Positions 1-7,588 of a stretch of DNA of 64,000 nucleotides are shown one piece after another. Source of the DNA: an uncultured Bacteroidales bacterium (GTDB taxonomy: Bacteria; Bacteroidota; Bacteroidia; Bacteroidales; Muribaculaceae); the NCBI GenBank assembly GCA_902762385.1, contig CACWNQ010000004.1, forward strand, positions 62,001 to 126,000. The letters run 5' to 3'. Below the pieces are notes generated by a model, which made no database searches, was not told the origin of the DNA, and saw only the letters and a list, made by a program, of their open reading frames with translations. Made by a program: the position numbers and the translations under genes. Positions within the stretch are counted from its first letter, which is position 1. Every line of letters starts with the position of its first letter.

Positions 1-224
1 GTGCGGCATTTGTATATGTCCATATACACAACCTTTATTTTGGGCTCATCAATCATGCTAATCACTTTTTTCACTAGTGACGTCTTGCCCATGCGTCGTG
101 GAGAGATGAGGATGGAATTAATCCCATTCTCAAAATTGAGTTTAAGGCGCTTTGTCTCAATCTCGCGGTCGGTGAAGTTGTCGCCTTCGACCGACATACC
201 ATATATAAAAGGTTTGGTGTTCAT
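1..224 (-). CDS. AAA family ATPase, N-terminal part (runs off left edge)
   Basis: Only the first ~74 codons are inside the window. The reading frame opens MNTKPFIYGMSVEGDNF and has a Walker A-like motif, SPRRMGKTSLV, at about residues 41-51. This matches the N-terminus of the ATPase_2 (archaeal-type) family common in Bacteroidales, often annotated as 'ATP-binding protein'. Such proteins bind ATP in the cytoplasm, and their physiological role is mostly unknown. The start is the ATG at 222-224, about 13 nt after the transcription start predicted from the TATCTTTG box at 244-251. Two large palindromes lie upstream, so it is probably regulated. The C-terminal domain, which would tell subfamilies apart, is not visible. 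Confidence is high for the ATPase family and low for any specific role. Confidence 0.8.
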   Translation of the reverse strand, partial: MNTKPFIYGMSVEGDNFTDREIETKRLKLNFENGINSILISPRRMGKTSLVKKVISMIDEPKIKVVYMDIYKCR

Positions 225-243
225 ATCTGATCATTATTTTGGG

Positions 244-274
244 CAAAGATACAAAAAAAAATAATGTATACCAA
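244..274 (-). promoter_or_regulatory. Promoter for the AAA ATPase gene
   Basis: On the minus strand TATCTTTG (244-251) matches the Bacteroidetes -7 box TAnnTTTG. A TTG at 272-274 sits 20 bp upstream as a -33 element. The -33 element lies inside the palindrome at 263-301, so a protein bound there should affect transcription. Confidence 0.6.
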
Positions 275-301
275 GTGGTGTGACACCAAGTGATATACAT
301 T
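263..301. repeat. 39-bp imperfect palindrome, copy 1 (likely operator)
   Basis: The arms AATGTATA (263-270) and TATACATT (294-301) flank a central palindrome TGGTGTGACACCA (276-288), all centred on base 282. It overlaps the -33 box of the leftward ATPase gene. A near-identical copy is centred 90 bp away at 372. Confidence 0.7.
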
Positions 302-352
302 AAATATTTTTAACTAAACACTTGAAATTAAAATAAATAAAGTTTGTTTAAA

Positions 353-391
353 AATGTATACTAAGTGGTGTGACACCAAGTGGTGAACATT
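353..391. repeat. 39-bp imperfect palindrome, copy 2
   Basis: Same core TGGTGTGACACCA (366-378) and left arm AATGTATA as copy 1. The right arm is weaker (TGAACATT). It is centred on base 372, between the ATPase promoter and the end of the neighbouring Cys-motif gene. The even spacing suggests paired binding sites. Confidence 0.65.
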
Positions 392-411
392 ACTTATCTC
401 AACTTTTCAAG

Positions 412-873
412 CTAGTTTTTTGTGTTCTTTTTTTGGGGGTCAATAGTGGTTGAGTCGGGCATATGGACCACATCACCCATGAGTTGCACTGGCTGATCGG
501 TTTTGCTCGCTGGAGTGATGCGTGCCGAGGGAGGAGTGTTGCTACCATTATTGGTGCTGCTTGGTGCGCTTATGTTGTTGCCGTTCTCGGGAGGCATCAT
601 TATCATTCCATCGGGTTGAAAAATCTTTGGGTGGCACGACGACATGGCGCCTAGCGCCACGCTAAGTCCAGCGATTGTGACAGCCTTTCCTAGAGCTTGC
701 CGTGAGCGAAGCTGACGTTCTAGCCAACGCGTCTCACTCTCGCATTTTGGACAGGTGCCAGCGCAGTCGCCCTCATGGGTACATTCGGTGGGCTGGTAGT
801 CTATCTCGTTAGCCTCGGCAATTTCTCGCCTTATGTTTTTCAACGTCTCGCAAATATGTTTCCCTTGTCTCAT
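412..873 (-). CDS. Cys4-motif membrane or lipoprotein paralog 1
   Basis: About 153 aa and not a named family I can place. The first 78 residues are nearly the same as in the next two genes. They run MRQGKxICETLK, then C31-x5-C37-x3-C41-x2-C44 with H33 (CxHxGDCAGTCPxCE), an amphipathic LE/RQ helix, and a hydrophobic stretch GKAVTIAGLSVALGAMSSC ending in C80, which looks like a late lipobox or one membrane helix. The tail is short, Asn/Ser/Pro-rich and probably disordered. The Cys set could hold zinc or an iron-sulfur cluster (inference). An in-frame ATG at 885 would add four residues. I prefer 873 because it matches the paralogs' N-termini. It follows the second paralog by 22 bp, so they are probably co-transcribed. 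Confidence 0.7.
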   Translation of the reverse strand: MRQGKHICETLKNIRREIAEANEIDYQPTECTHEGDCAGTCPKCESETRWLERQLRSRQALGKAVTIAGLSVALGAMSSCHPKIFQPDGMIMMPPENGNNISAPSSTNNGSNTPPSARITPASKTDQPVQLMGDVVHMPDSTTIDPQKKNTKN

Positions 874-895
874 AATAGTTGTCAATTAGTGGTTG

Positions 896-1393
896 TTATA
901 GGTCGCCGACATTGCCGTTTTCATCGACTGCCACCTCGCCCATGAGTTGCTCTTCCTCGTTGTCGCCCTTACCATCCTTGGCTAGGGGGTCAATCTTGCT
1001 CATTGGGGTAAAGCGATTGTTAGTGGTTGTCGAGTCGTTGCTGTCACTCAGTATTGTGCTACTATCGGGCTTTGAGCAGTAGCTGCTGTCGGTCATTGGG
1101 ACTTCACCCAAAGTGTGGTCATCTTTATATCTCTTGTAAGATGATATTAAATCACACGAACTCATGGCTGTTAATGCCACACTCAATCCAGCGATCGTTA
1201 CTGCCTTGCCTAGTGCTTGGCGAGCTCTCAGTTGCTTTTCCAGCCAGCGTGTCTCGCTCTCGCACTTTGGGCAGGTGCCAGCGCAGTCGCCCTCATGCTT
1301 GCACTCGGTGGGCTGGTAGTCTATTTCGTTGGCAACGGCGATGTCATGCCTGATTGCCTTTAGGGTTTCGCATATTTTTTTGCCTCGTCTCAT
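896..1393 (-). CDS. Cys4-motif membrane or lipoprotein paralog 2
   Basis: About 165 aa, the middle member of the tandem trio. It has the same CxHxGDCAGTCPxCE module and the same hydrophobic segment ending AMSSC, followed by a different Ser/Asp/Thr-rich polar tail with no recognisable domain. The reading frame could extend to 1423, but TATCTTTG (1410-1417, minus strand) puts transcription start near 1403, and the ATG at 1391-1393 gives the N-terminus MRRGKKICETLK that aligns with both paralogs. If the hydrophobic part is a membrane anchor, the Cys module lies in the cytoplasm and the tail in the periplasm. If it is a lipoprotein signal, the ~78-residue extension ahead of it is very unusual. 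Confidence 0.7.
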   Translation of the reverse strand: MRRGKKICETLKAIRHDIAVANEIDYQPTECKHEGDCAGTCPKCESETRWLEKQLRARQALGKAVTIAGLSVALTAMSSCDLISSYKRYKDDHTLGEVPMTDSSYCSKPDSSTILSDSNDSTTTNNRFTPMSKIDPLAKDGKGDNEEEQLMGEVAVDENGNVGDL

Positions 1394-1409
1394 AAAATTC
1401 GGTTTTTTG

Positions 1410-1417
1410 CAAAGATA
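1410..1417 (-). promoter_or_regulatory. -7 box before Cys4 paralog 2
   Basis: TATCTTTG on the minus strand matches the consensus. It lies inside the longest open frame and so fixes the start of paralog 2 at 1393. Confidence 0.6.
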
Positions 1418-1436
1418 GGACATTTAGTGGAATAAA

Positions 1437-2246
1437 TCAATCCTTGCGTGAAAAATCGTAGACGAATTCAACAGGAATCAATTTCCATGAGCGAACGGGC
1501 ACATCTTCTATTGTGGCAGGGTGTAACTGAGGTAGGTTCTTGACTACACGAAGCGCCTCCTCATCGAAGATGGCTGCGGTAGTGGTCTTCTCAATCACGG
1601 CGTCGCTGATAGTGCCGTCAGTCTCCACAAGGGCTTTGACAATGCAGCGCGCCTTTACAGTGCCACCAACTTCCTTGATTGGATCTAGAATCTCGTCGGG
1701 AATGTAGAGCTGGTCGCGAATGATGGCATCGAGTGCTTCTTCGCCTTCTGGGTAAAATGCCTCGACTTCTACCTTGGTATAGATTGAGTCGGGGTGAGGC
1801 ATGAACCGAGACACCACACCCATAGTTCTTGCTTCTAATTTTCTGGCCTCATCACCTGTTGCTGTGGTGTCGCTTGTGGTCAACAATTGAGGCTTCATTG
1901 GAACAACATTACCAACTGTTGTATATACTTTTGTTGTGTTCGCTTTGCTTGTTCGCTGGCGATGTTTTGTCTTTTTCTTGCCTGGGTCGAGCGACGATGG
2001 TGTGGCAGCACTTGCAGCCACGGTCAATGCCATGCTCACGCCAGCAATGGTCACCGCCTTGCCCAGGGCATGACGCAGACGCAGCTGACGCTCCAACCAC
2101 CGCGTCTCGCTCTCGCATGCTGGGCAAGTGCCGGCACAGTCGCCCTTGTGGGTGCACTTTATGGGGGTGTATTCTATCTCATTGGCGCTCGCTATCTCGC
2201 TGCGGATAGCTTTCAGCGTCTCACATATTCTCTTGCCTTGTTTCAT
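1437..2246 (-). CDS. Cys4-motif protein with C-terminal TonB domain (paralog 3)
   Basis: 269 aa. The N-terminal ~78 residues repeat the module of the two downstream genes (C31, H33, C37, C41, C44; helix; hydrophobic AGVSMALTVAASAA). After a basic linker (~88-110) comes a polar region and then a TonB C-terminal-like domain (~190-265: conserved ARCIVKALVETDG, EEALRVVKNLPQLHPA, and a VPVRSWKLIPVEF end). TonB domains pass energy from an inner-membrane motor to outer-membrane receptors, or act as stand-alone periplasmic partners. Here the Cys module would be cytoplasmic. No ExbB or ExbD gene is nearby. TATCTTTG at 2424-2431 suggests a leader of about 170 nt. It probably heads the trio. Confidence 0.75.
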   Translation of the reverse strand: MKQGKRICETLKAIRSEIASANEIEYTPIKCTHKGDCAGTCPACESETRWLERQLRLRHALGKAVTIAGVSMALTVAASAATPSSLDPGKKKTKHRQRTSKANTTKVYTTVGNVVPMKPQLLTTSDTTATGDEARKLEARTMGVVSRFMPHPDSIYTKVEVEAFYPEGEEALDAIIRDQLYIPDEILDPIKEVGGTVKARCIVKALVETDGTISDAVIEKTTTAAIFDEEALRVVKNLPQLHPATIEDVPVRSWKLIPVEFVYDFSRKD

Positions 2247-2423
2247 ATCGGTAGTCAGTTTTTATTATTCAGATATTTTTTTGACTTGTAAATAATAACA
2301 AAGTTTATTGCCAATCAACAGACAATAGACCAGCAACGGTTTTTTGTCGTTTTTCCCTTAAAATTGCTAGATGTAGCTTGAAGGAATAAACTTAAATCGG
2401 TGTAGATAAAGTTTTGTTTTTTG

Positions 2424-2431
2424 CAAAGATA
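2424..2431 (-). promoter_or_regulatory. Possible promoter of the Cys4 trio
   Basis: TATCTTTG on the minus strand in the 266-bp divergent spacer 2247-2512. It implies a leader of roughly 170 nt before the ATG at 2246. I saw no clear fold in that leader. Confidence 0.45.
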
Positions 2432-2512
2432 AGTTATTTATGGTAACAGTCAAAATATTGGTATGAATATCGCGTTTTAAATTATAAGTGAAACTCATAA
2501 AACTGAAATATT

Positions 2513-2701
2513 ATGGCAAAGAAAGCAAAACGATTTGTTTGGGTGGAAGAAGAGGGTGTATTCAAAGGCACTGCTATTATCGTTGACACTATGACAGGAG
2601 TGAACTATTTGTTTGCACAGGCAGGTAACAGTGGTGGCATCACTCCCTTGCTCGACGAGAACGGAAACCCCATCGTAACCAAGAACATCGTACAGAAATA
2701 A
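2513..2701 (+). CDS. DUF6440-like small protein
   Basis: 62 aa, no signal peptide, so probably cytoplasmic. The pattern IIVDTMTGVNYLFAQAGNSGGITPLLDENGNP matches the DUF6440 family (tag '...VD..TGV.YL....G..GG.TPLLD..G.P'), whose function is unknown. It fills almost the whole protein. The start is the ATG at 2513 after an AT-rich stretch. It ends 9 bp before the CAT-like gene, so the two are likely one transcript. The family call rests on motif memory only. Confidence 0.65.
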   Translation: MAKKAKRFVWVEEEGVFKGTAIIVDTMTGVNYLFAQAGNSGGITPLLDENGNPIVTKNIVQK

Positions 2702-2710
2702 ATAATTCTA

Positions 2711-3337
2711 ATGAAAACAGAAATAGATCCTAAAACCACCGAGCGTGCTCAATCATTTGAAATATGGAAGAATGCACCCATGCCCAAGGTAACGCTGGTC
2801 AAGACTTTCAATGTGGGTAGACTGGTTAAGGTGAGCCGACGAAGTGGCTTGAAATTCACCGTGCTCATGTGCTGGTGCATTGCCCGAGCAGCAAGAGGTA
2901 TTAAAGAGTTCTATATGTTGCCCAAGGGGGAACACTATTTGAAATATGACCAATTGGCGGTGAATGTGGTGGTGCCTGTAAAAAACGGAGGTGTCACACT
3001 TTGCGACATCCCATTCTCAGAAGACATTAACCAGTTCAATGATAATTATCGTCGACTGACTCAGATGGTGCATGATACAGGCGATCCTTATAGTTTGAGC
3101 AATGATTACATGGTTATTAGCACATCGGCTTTGCCTGACTGTGAGATTGATGCCGTAGTGAGTATCTACTCTGAAGTTTTCAATACGCCCTTCCTCGCTT
3201 GGGGCAAATACCGACGTCGACTCTTCAAGGCCCTGCTTCCTATTTCGTTCCAGTTTCACCATGCGCAGATGGATGGTGCCCAGGCAGCACAGTTTCTCAA
3301 TGCCCTGCAAGTCGAATTTAAACAACTGAGCATTTAA
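2711..3337 (+). CDS. Chloramphenicol acetyltransferase-like protein (CatA fold)
   Basis: 208 aa, the usual length for the CAT family (~215). The C-terminal motif HHAQMDGAQAAQFL (183-196) has the catalytic HHxxxDG signature, with H184 as general base and D188 structural. An internal NVVVPVKNGGV and the FNTPFLAWGKYRR region also fit the fold. True CAT acetylates chloramphenicol with acetyl-CoA. Chromosomal Bacteroidales relatives like this usually lack proven resistance and may acetylate another small molecule, so resistance should not be assumed. It is co-directional with the DUF6440 gene 9 bp upstream. The substrate is unknown. Confidence 0.75.
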   Translation: MKTEIDPKTTERAQSFEIWKNAPMPKVTLVKTFNVGRLVKVSRRSGLKFTVLMCWCIARAARGIKEFYMLPKGEHYLKYDQLAVNVVVPVKNGGVTLCDIPFSEDINQFNDNYRRLTQMVHDTGDPYSLSNDYMVISTSALPDCEIDAVVSIYSEVFNTPFLAWGKYRRRLFKALLPISFQFHHAQMDGAQAAQFLNALQVEFKQLSI

Positions 3338-3443
3338 AGTTGAGGGGTTTATACAGGGGTGTGATTAGTGGTTCTTCTTAAGTGTTCTGAAGGATTAAGC
3401 CAAATTTCGGGTTTAAACGCTATACATTATTATAAAAAATTAC

Positions 3444-3451
3444 TAACTTTG
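3444..3451 (+). promoter_or_regulatory. -7 box for the pheT operon
   Basis: TAACTTTG in the 210-bp spacer. It predicts a transcription start near 3458 and a leader of about 90 nt before the pheT ATG. The -33 region is weak. Confidence 0.5.
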
Positions 3452-3547
3452 CAGCTTGATTGGAAAGGTGGGCTCATATTTTGAGGGAGAGCGCAGTTTT
3501 GCAATCTCGTAACACTCGGAAAATAAAACATATAACAATATATCAAA

Positions 3548-6013
3548 ATGAATATTTCATTAAAATGGTTGAAACAATACCTTGACTTCGATCTCACTGC
3601 TCAAGAGGTGGGAGACGCATTGACATCGCTCGGACTTGAAGTGGGTGCAGTCGAGGAAGTAGAGACAATTCGTGGTGGCCTCAAGGGCATAGTGGTGGGC
3701 AAGGTGCTCACTTGCGCGCCTCATCCCAACAGCGACCACCTGCATCTTACCACTGTGGACCTGGGCAACGGAGAGGAACCAGTGCAAATTGTTTGCGGTG
3801 CGCCTAATGTAGCAGCAGGTCAAAAGGTGATTGTGGCTACCGTGGGCACAGTGCTCTATGATGGCGACAAGGAATTTGTAATCAAGAAGTCGAAGCTTCG
3901 CGGCACCGACTCTTTCGGTATGATATGCGCTGAGGATGAGATTGGCATTGGCAGCGACCATGCCGGCATCATCGTGCTCCCCGACGACGCAGTGGTTGGC
4001 ACTCCGGCCGCTACCTACTATGGAATTGAGAGCGACTGGCTCATCGAGGTAGACCTTACTCCCAACCGCATTGATGGTGGCTCGCACTACGGCGTAGCCC
4101 GTGACCTCAACGCATGGCTCAAATGCCATGGCAAGGACGGCAATCTGCATCGTCCAAGCGTTGATGACTTCAAGATTGATCGCCAGGATGGTGGTATCCC
4201 AGTTGAGGTTGAGAACGGTGAGGCTTGTCCACGCTATTGTGGTTTGACCATTCGCAATGTCAAGGTAGGGGAGAGTCCCAAGTGGCTTAAAGATTTCTTG
4301 ACCACCGTTGGCCAGCGTCCCATCAACAGTATTGTCGACATCACCAACTATATACTGCTTGGCACCAACCAGCCACTGCACTGCTTCGACCTGGACAAGA
4401 TAAAGGGCGACAAGGTTGTGGTTAAGACTTGTGCGCCAGGCACAAAATTCGTCACTCTCGACGGTGTGGAACGCACGCTCACCGACCGCGACCTGATGAT
4501 TTGCAACACCGAGGAGCCCATGTGCATCGGTGGTGTGTTTGGAGGTCTTGACAGCGGTGTTACTGAGCAGACTACCGACATCTTCCTCGAGGCTGCCTAT
4601 TTCCATCCCACTTGGATTCGCAAGAGCGCCCGTCGCTTCGCCCTCAACACCGACGCTTCGTTCCGCTTTGAGCGCGGCATCGACCCTAACGATGTGATTT
4701 ATAACCTGAAACTTGCTGCCATGCTTATCAAGGAGATTGCTGGTGGCGAGATTTGTGGCGAAATAGTTGATGTGAAACAGCACGACTTCCCCGGATTCCC
4801 CGTTGAGTTGCGTTATGACTATGTTAACAACCTCATTGGTAAGGAACTTGATAAGGAAACTGTTAAGAGCATTGTTAAGAGCCTTGAGATGGAAATCACT
4901 GCCGAGGACGATGAGAAACTCAATCTTGTAGTGCCTACTTATCGTGTCGATGTTCAGCGTCCATGCGATGTGGTTGAGGACATCTTGCGCGTCTATGGCT
5001 ACAACAATGTGGAGATTGGAACCCAGGTTAAGAGTTCGCTCTCTATTAAGGGAATGGTCGACTTCCGCGACGATATGCAGGAGCTTATCTCAAACCAGTT
5101 GAGCTCACAAGGCTTTTATGAGATAATGAACAACTCTCTGACTGCTCAGAGTTACTATGAGGGATGCGAAACTTATCCCGAGGCTAATTGTGTTCATGTG
5201 ATGAACCCATTGAGCAGTGACTTGTGCCTCATGCGTCAGACTCTTCTCTTTGGAGGACTTGAGAGTGCGGCGCGTAACATTAATCACAAGAACCCCAACC
5301 TCAAGATGTATGAGTTTGGTAACGTGTACCACTTCAGTCCTGAGGCAAGTAATGAGGAAGTTGCTCTCGCTCCTTATAGCGAGCACACTGCGTTAGGTAT
5401 CTGGCTCACTGGTGAAAACCACGGTGATAGCTGGAATGAAAAGCCCCGCAAACTCAATTTCTACGACCTCAAGTCAACAGTTGAGAACATATTCCATCGC
5501 TTGGGCATCGCAGAACGCGACCTCATTAAAGAAGAGTTTAGTAATGATGTATTTGCTCTGGGACTTGCTTATAAGAACCGTGGTGGCAAACTCATCGCTG
5601 AGCTCGGAATTATTACTGCCGAGCAGCACAAGAAGACCCATTGCACTCAAGTGGTGTATTTTGCCGAGCTTGATTGGAATGCTACTTGTAAGATGGCCGC
5701 TAAGGCTAAGACAAAATATGCCGATTTGCCCAAGACCTTGCCTGTACGACGTGACTTGGCGTTGCTGGTCGATAGCGCAGTTACCTATGCCGACATCAAG
5801 CGCGTGGTTGAGCAGAGCGAGCGCCACCTGTTGCGTGGTGTAAATCTCTTCGACGTGTATGAGGGCAAGAATCTTGAGGCTGGCAAGAAATCTTACGCCA
5901 TCAGCATTACACTGCAAGATGATGTGAAGACTTTGCAAGATAAGCAAATCGATGCAGTGATGAATAAAATCATTGCCAACCTCGAAAAACAAGTAGGTGC
6001 AAAACTCCGATAA
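3548..6013 (+). CDS. pheT: Phenylalanine-tRNA ligase beta subunit
   Basis: 821 aa, normal for bacterial PheT (~800-820). Together with PheS (not in this window) it forms the alpha2-beta2 enzyme that charges tRNA-Phe in the cytoplasm. In order: EMAP-like tRNA-binding OB domain (~40-150), B3/4 editing domain (~210-370, with GQRPINSIVDITNYI), B5 domain (~405-475, ending RPCDVVEDILRVYGYNN), a catalytic-like core, and the ferredoxin-fold anticodon-binding domain (~728-821, from LPVRRDLALLVD). The start is the ATG at 3548, giving the usual MNISLKWLKQYLDFDL. A cupin and yebC follow at 11 and 31 bp, so this is probably a three-gene operon. The separation from pheS is common in this phylum. Confidence 0.97.
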   Translation: MNISLKWLKQYLDFDLTAQEVGDALTSLGLEVGAVEEVETIRGGLKGIVVGKVLTCAPHPNSDHLHLTTVDLGNGEEPVQIVCGAPNVAAGQKVIVATVGTVLYDGDKEFVIKKSKLRGTDSFGMICAEDEIGIGSDHAGIIVLPDDAVVGTPAATYYGIESDWLIEVDLTPNRIDGGSHYGVARDLNAWLKCHGKDGNLHRPSVDDFKIDRQDGGIPVEVENGEACPRYCGLTIRNVKVGESPKWLKDFLTTVGQRPINSIVDITNYILLGTNQPLHCFDLDKIKGDKVVVKTCAPGTKFVTLDGVERTLTDRDLMICNTEEPMCIGGVFGGLDSGVTEQTTDIFLEAAYFHPTWIRKSARRFALNTDASFRFERGIDPNDVIYNLKLAAMLIKEIAGGEICGEIVDVKQHDFPGFPVELRYDYVNNLIGKELDKETVKSIVKSLEMEITAEDDEKLNLVVPTYRVDVQRPCDVVEDILRVYGYNNVEIGTQVKSSLSIKGMVDFRDDMQELISNQLSSQGFYEIMNNSLTAQSYYEGCETYPEANCVHVMNPLSSDLCLMRQTLLFGGLESAARNINHKNPNLKMYEFGNVYHFSPEASNEEVALAPYSEHTALGIWLTGENHGDSWNEKPRKLNFYDLKSTVENIFHRLGIAERDLIKEEFSNDVFALGLAYKNRGGKLIAELGIITAEQHKKTHCTQVVYFAELDWNATCKMAAKAKTKYADLPKTLPVRRDLALLVDSAVTYADIKRVVEQSERHLLRGVNLFDVYEGKNLEAGKKSYAISITLQDDVKTLQDKQIDAVMNKIIANLEKQVGAKLR

Positions 6014-6024
6014 GTTAAAAAGCG

Positions 6025-6360
6025 ATGAAACTGGATTTTAACGACCTGGAAGTAAATGTTGCCGCCAATTTTAAGGGTGGCGAGAAGGAATATGTGTCGC
6101 GTCGATTTGTTGACGAGAACAACAAAATAATGCTTGGCACACTCGAGCCGGGAGCGTCAATAGGCTATCATAGTCACGATGCCGACAGCGAGATAATGTA
6201 TTTTCTTGAGGGGGTGGCCACTGTACTCACCGATAGTGGCGAGGAGACTCTGCTGCCAGGTCAGGTGCACTATTGCCCTATGGGCCATAGCCACAGCCTA
6301 ATCAACCGTGGCGACTGCAATCTCAAGTTCTTGGCAGTGGTTCCAGCACATCACAAATGA
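6025..6360 (+). CDS. Small single-domain cupin protein
   Basis: 111 aa, one cupin_2 barrel, no signal peptide. The metal-site pattern is visible: H49-x-H51-x4-E56 (GYHSHDADSEIMY) and a late His near H88/H90 (PMGHSHSLIN), with the usual G-rich turn LLPGQVHYCP between. Such cupins range from isomerases and dioxygenases to ligand sensors, so no reaction can be assigned. It starts 11 bp after pheT, and yebC follows 31 bp later. The link to translation genes may be chance or simple co-transcription. Confidence 0.85.
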   Translation: MKLDFNDLEVNVAANFKGGEKEYVSRRFVDENNKIMLGTLEPGASIGYHSHDADSEIMYFLEGVATVLTDSGEETLLPGQVHYCPMGHSHSLINRGDCNLKFLAVVPAHHK

Positions 6361-6391
6361 GAAAATTTAATAACTAAAAATAAATTGATTT

Positions 6392-7117
6392 ATGGGAAGA
6401 GCTTTTGAATACCGCAAAGCAAGAAAACTGAAACGCTGGGGCAGCATGTCCCGCACGTTCACCAAGATTGGTAAGGAAATCACTATGGCCGTGAAGGCTG
6501 GTGGTCCCGACCCAACTGCAAACTCACGTCTGCGTGCCCTCATGGCCAACGCCAAGGCTGCCAACATGCCAAAGGATACTGTTGAGCGCGCTATCAAGAA
6601 GGCAAGCGACAAGGATGCAAGTGACTACAAGGAGGTGATTTACGAGGGATACGGACCTCACGGAATTGCTATTCTCGTTGAGACAGCTACCGATAACACC
6701 ACTCGCACCGTTGCCAACCTGCGTAGCTACTTCAACAAGAAGGGTGGCACTCTGGGCAACTCAGGTAGTGTAGCATTCATGTTCAGCCACAAGGCCTATT
6801 TCCATGTAGAGCCTAAGGAAGGCGTAAGCCTTGAGGACCTCGAGCTCGAACTCATCGACTTTGGTGCCGAGGAGATTGAGCAAGATGAGGAGGAAATCAT
6901 CATCAGCGCTGCTTTTGAGTCGAACGGCGACATCCAGAAGTATCTTGAGGAGAATGGTTTCGAAATCAAGAGTTCTGAGTTTGTTTACGAACCTGCCGAT
7001 TATAAGGCCCTCAACGAGGAGCAGACTGCCGATATGGACAAGCTCCTAGAGGTACTTGAGGAGGACGACGACGTGCAGAACGTGTTCACCAACATGAAAG
7101 AGGCTGGACTCGACTAA
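6392..7117 (+). CDS. yebC: YebC/PmpR family protein (TACO1-like)
   Basis: 241 aa, typical length. It opens MGRAFEYRKARKLKRWGSMSR, then the family block GGPDPTANSRLRALMANAKAANMPKDTVERAIKK (~38-72) and YEGYGPHGIAILVE (~85-98). The acidic C-terminal half matches domain III. Members were first seen as DNA-binding regulators; more recent work ties them to translation of proline stretches, so the 'transcription factor' label is uncertain. It is the last gene of the pheT-cupin-yebC run, closed by the strong terminator at 7151-7192. Confidence 0.93.
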   Translation: MGRAFEYRKARKLKRWGSMSRTFTKIGKEITMAVKAGGPDPTANSRLRALMANAKAANMPKDTVERAIKKASDKDASDYKEVIYEGYGPHGIAILVETATDNTTRTVANLRSYFNKKGGTLGNSGSVAFMFSHKAYFHVEPKEGVSLEDLELELIDFGAEEIEQDEEEIIISAAFESNGDIQKYLEENGFEIKSSEFVYEPADYKALNEEQTADMDKLLEVLEEDDDVQNVFTNMKEAGLD

Positions 7118-7150
7118 TTCAAAAGTCGATCGAGTATTTCTTACTGGCTT

Positions 7151-7192
7151 ATTATCCCCCGGGCACTGTTGTGCTATGGGGGATAATTTTTG
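7151..7192 (+). terminator. Rho-independent terminator after yebC
   Basis: The stem ATTATCCCCC (7151-7160) pairs with GGGGGATAAT (7178-7187), with an inner GCAC/GTGC helix, followed by a T-rich run. Confidence 0.85.
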
Positions 7193-7284
7193 TTGTGTAA
7201 AATGAGGTACTATTTTAAAATATATTTATAAATACAAAATAGCTTTAAAATTTGGGGTAAAATCACAAATTTTTGGTCATAAAA

Positions 7285-7316
7285 TTTGGTTTGTAAGGCG
7301 AAAGGGTGTAAATTTG
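7285..7316 (+). promoter_or_regulatory. Consensus promoter of the candidate small RNA
   Basis: TTTG (7285-7288), a 20-bp gap, then TAAATTTG (7309-7316). This is a full match to the Bacteroidetes primary sigma consensus, predicting a transcript start near 7323. Confidence 0.7.
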
Positions 7317-7322
7317 CATCAG

Positions 7323-7471
7323 TTTTCATGGTATTAGTTTTTAAGGTTATGAAATCTAACGCGTCGTGACGACGCAGATTCTTTTTCATTTTTGTTTTAA
7401 GGTTTATGTTAATGGTATTAGAAGGTTAATTAGTTAAGCAATCCCCGACGTGAGTCGAGGATTATTTTTTT
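7323..7471 (+). ncRNA. Candidate small RNA or leader with two hairpins
   Basis: A transcript of about 150 nt is predicted from the promoter at 7285-7316. Hairpin 1 (7353-7380) pairs AATCT with AGATT and GCGTCG with CGACGC, its loop is TGA, and CTTTTTC follows. Hairpin 2 (7440-7463) pairs AATCCCCGAC with GTCGAGGATT (one mismatch) and is followed by seven Ts. A 13-codon frame, MVLVFKVMKSNAS, begins at 7328 and its stop codon is exactly the loop of hairpin 1 (7367-7369). It could be a stand-alone sRNA, or a leader peptide and attenuator for the secreted-protein gene at 7589. No known RNA family was recognised. Confidence 0.5.
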
Positions 7472-7588
7472 GTACATATTTCAAAATAATGATAGAGCAC
7501 AATAAAACAGGCAAAACTATTGTTTAAATAGTTAGAGTCACTGATTTACCATAAAGACTGATTATTAACTCAACAATATAAACTGATT

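Larger units (their letters stand above)
7118..7588. other. Intergenic region with terminator and candidate small RNA
   Basis: 471 bp without a protein gene of normal size. It holds the yebC terminator (7151-7192), a consensus promoter (7285-7316), two hairpins each followed by T runs (7353-7386 and 7440-7471), and a short palindrome AACTATT/AATAGTT (7515-7533) ahead of the next gene. Confidence 0.7.

Noticed and set aside
1..264. 87-aa plus-strand frame at the left edge
   Set aside because: The opposite strand encodes a conserved ATPase N-terminus with a Walker A motif, plus a matching promoter.
2711..3337. Chloramphenicol-resistance gene call
   Set aside because: The fold and catalytic motif are there, but resistance cannot be shown from this sequence, so only 'CAT-like' is stated.
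3560..4783. 407-aa frame on the minus strand opposite pheT
   Set aside because: It lies entirely inside a clear pheT gene and has no recognisable motif.
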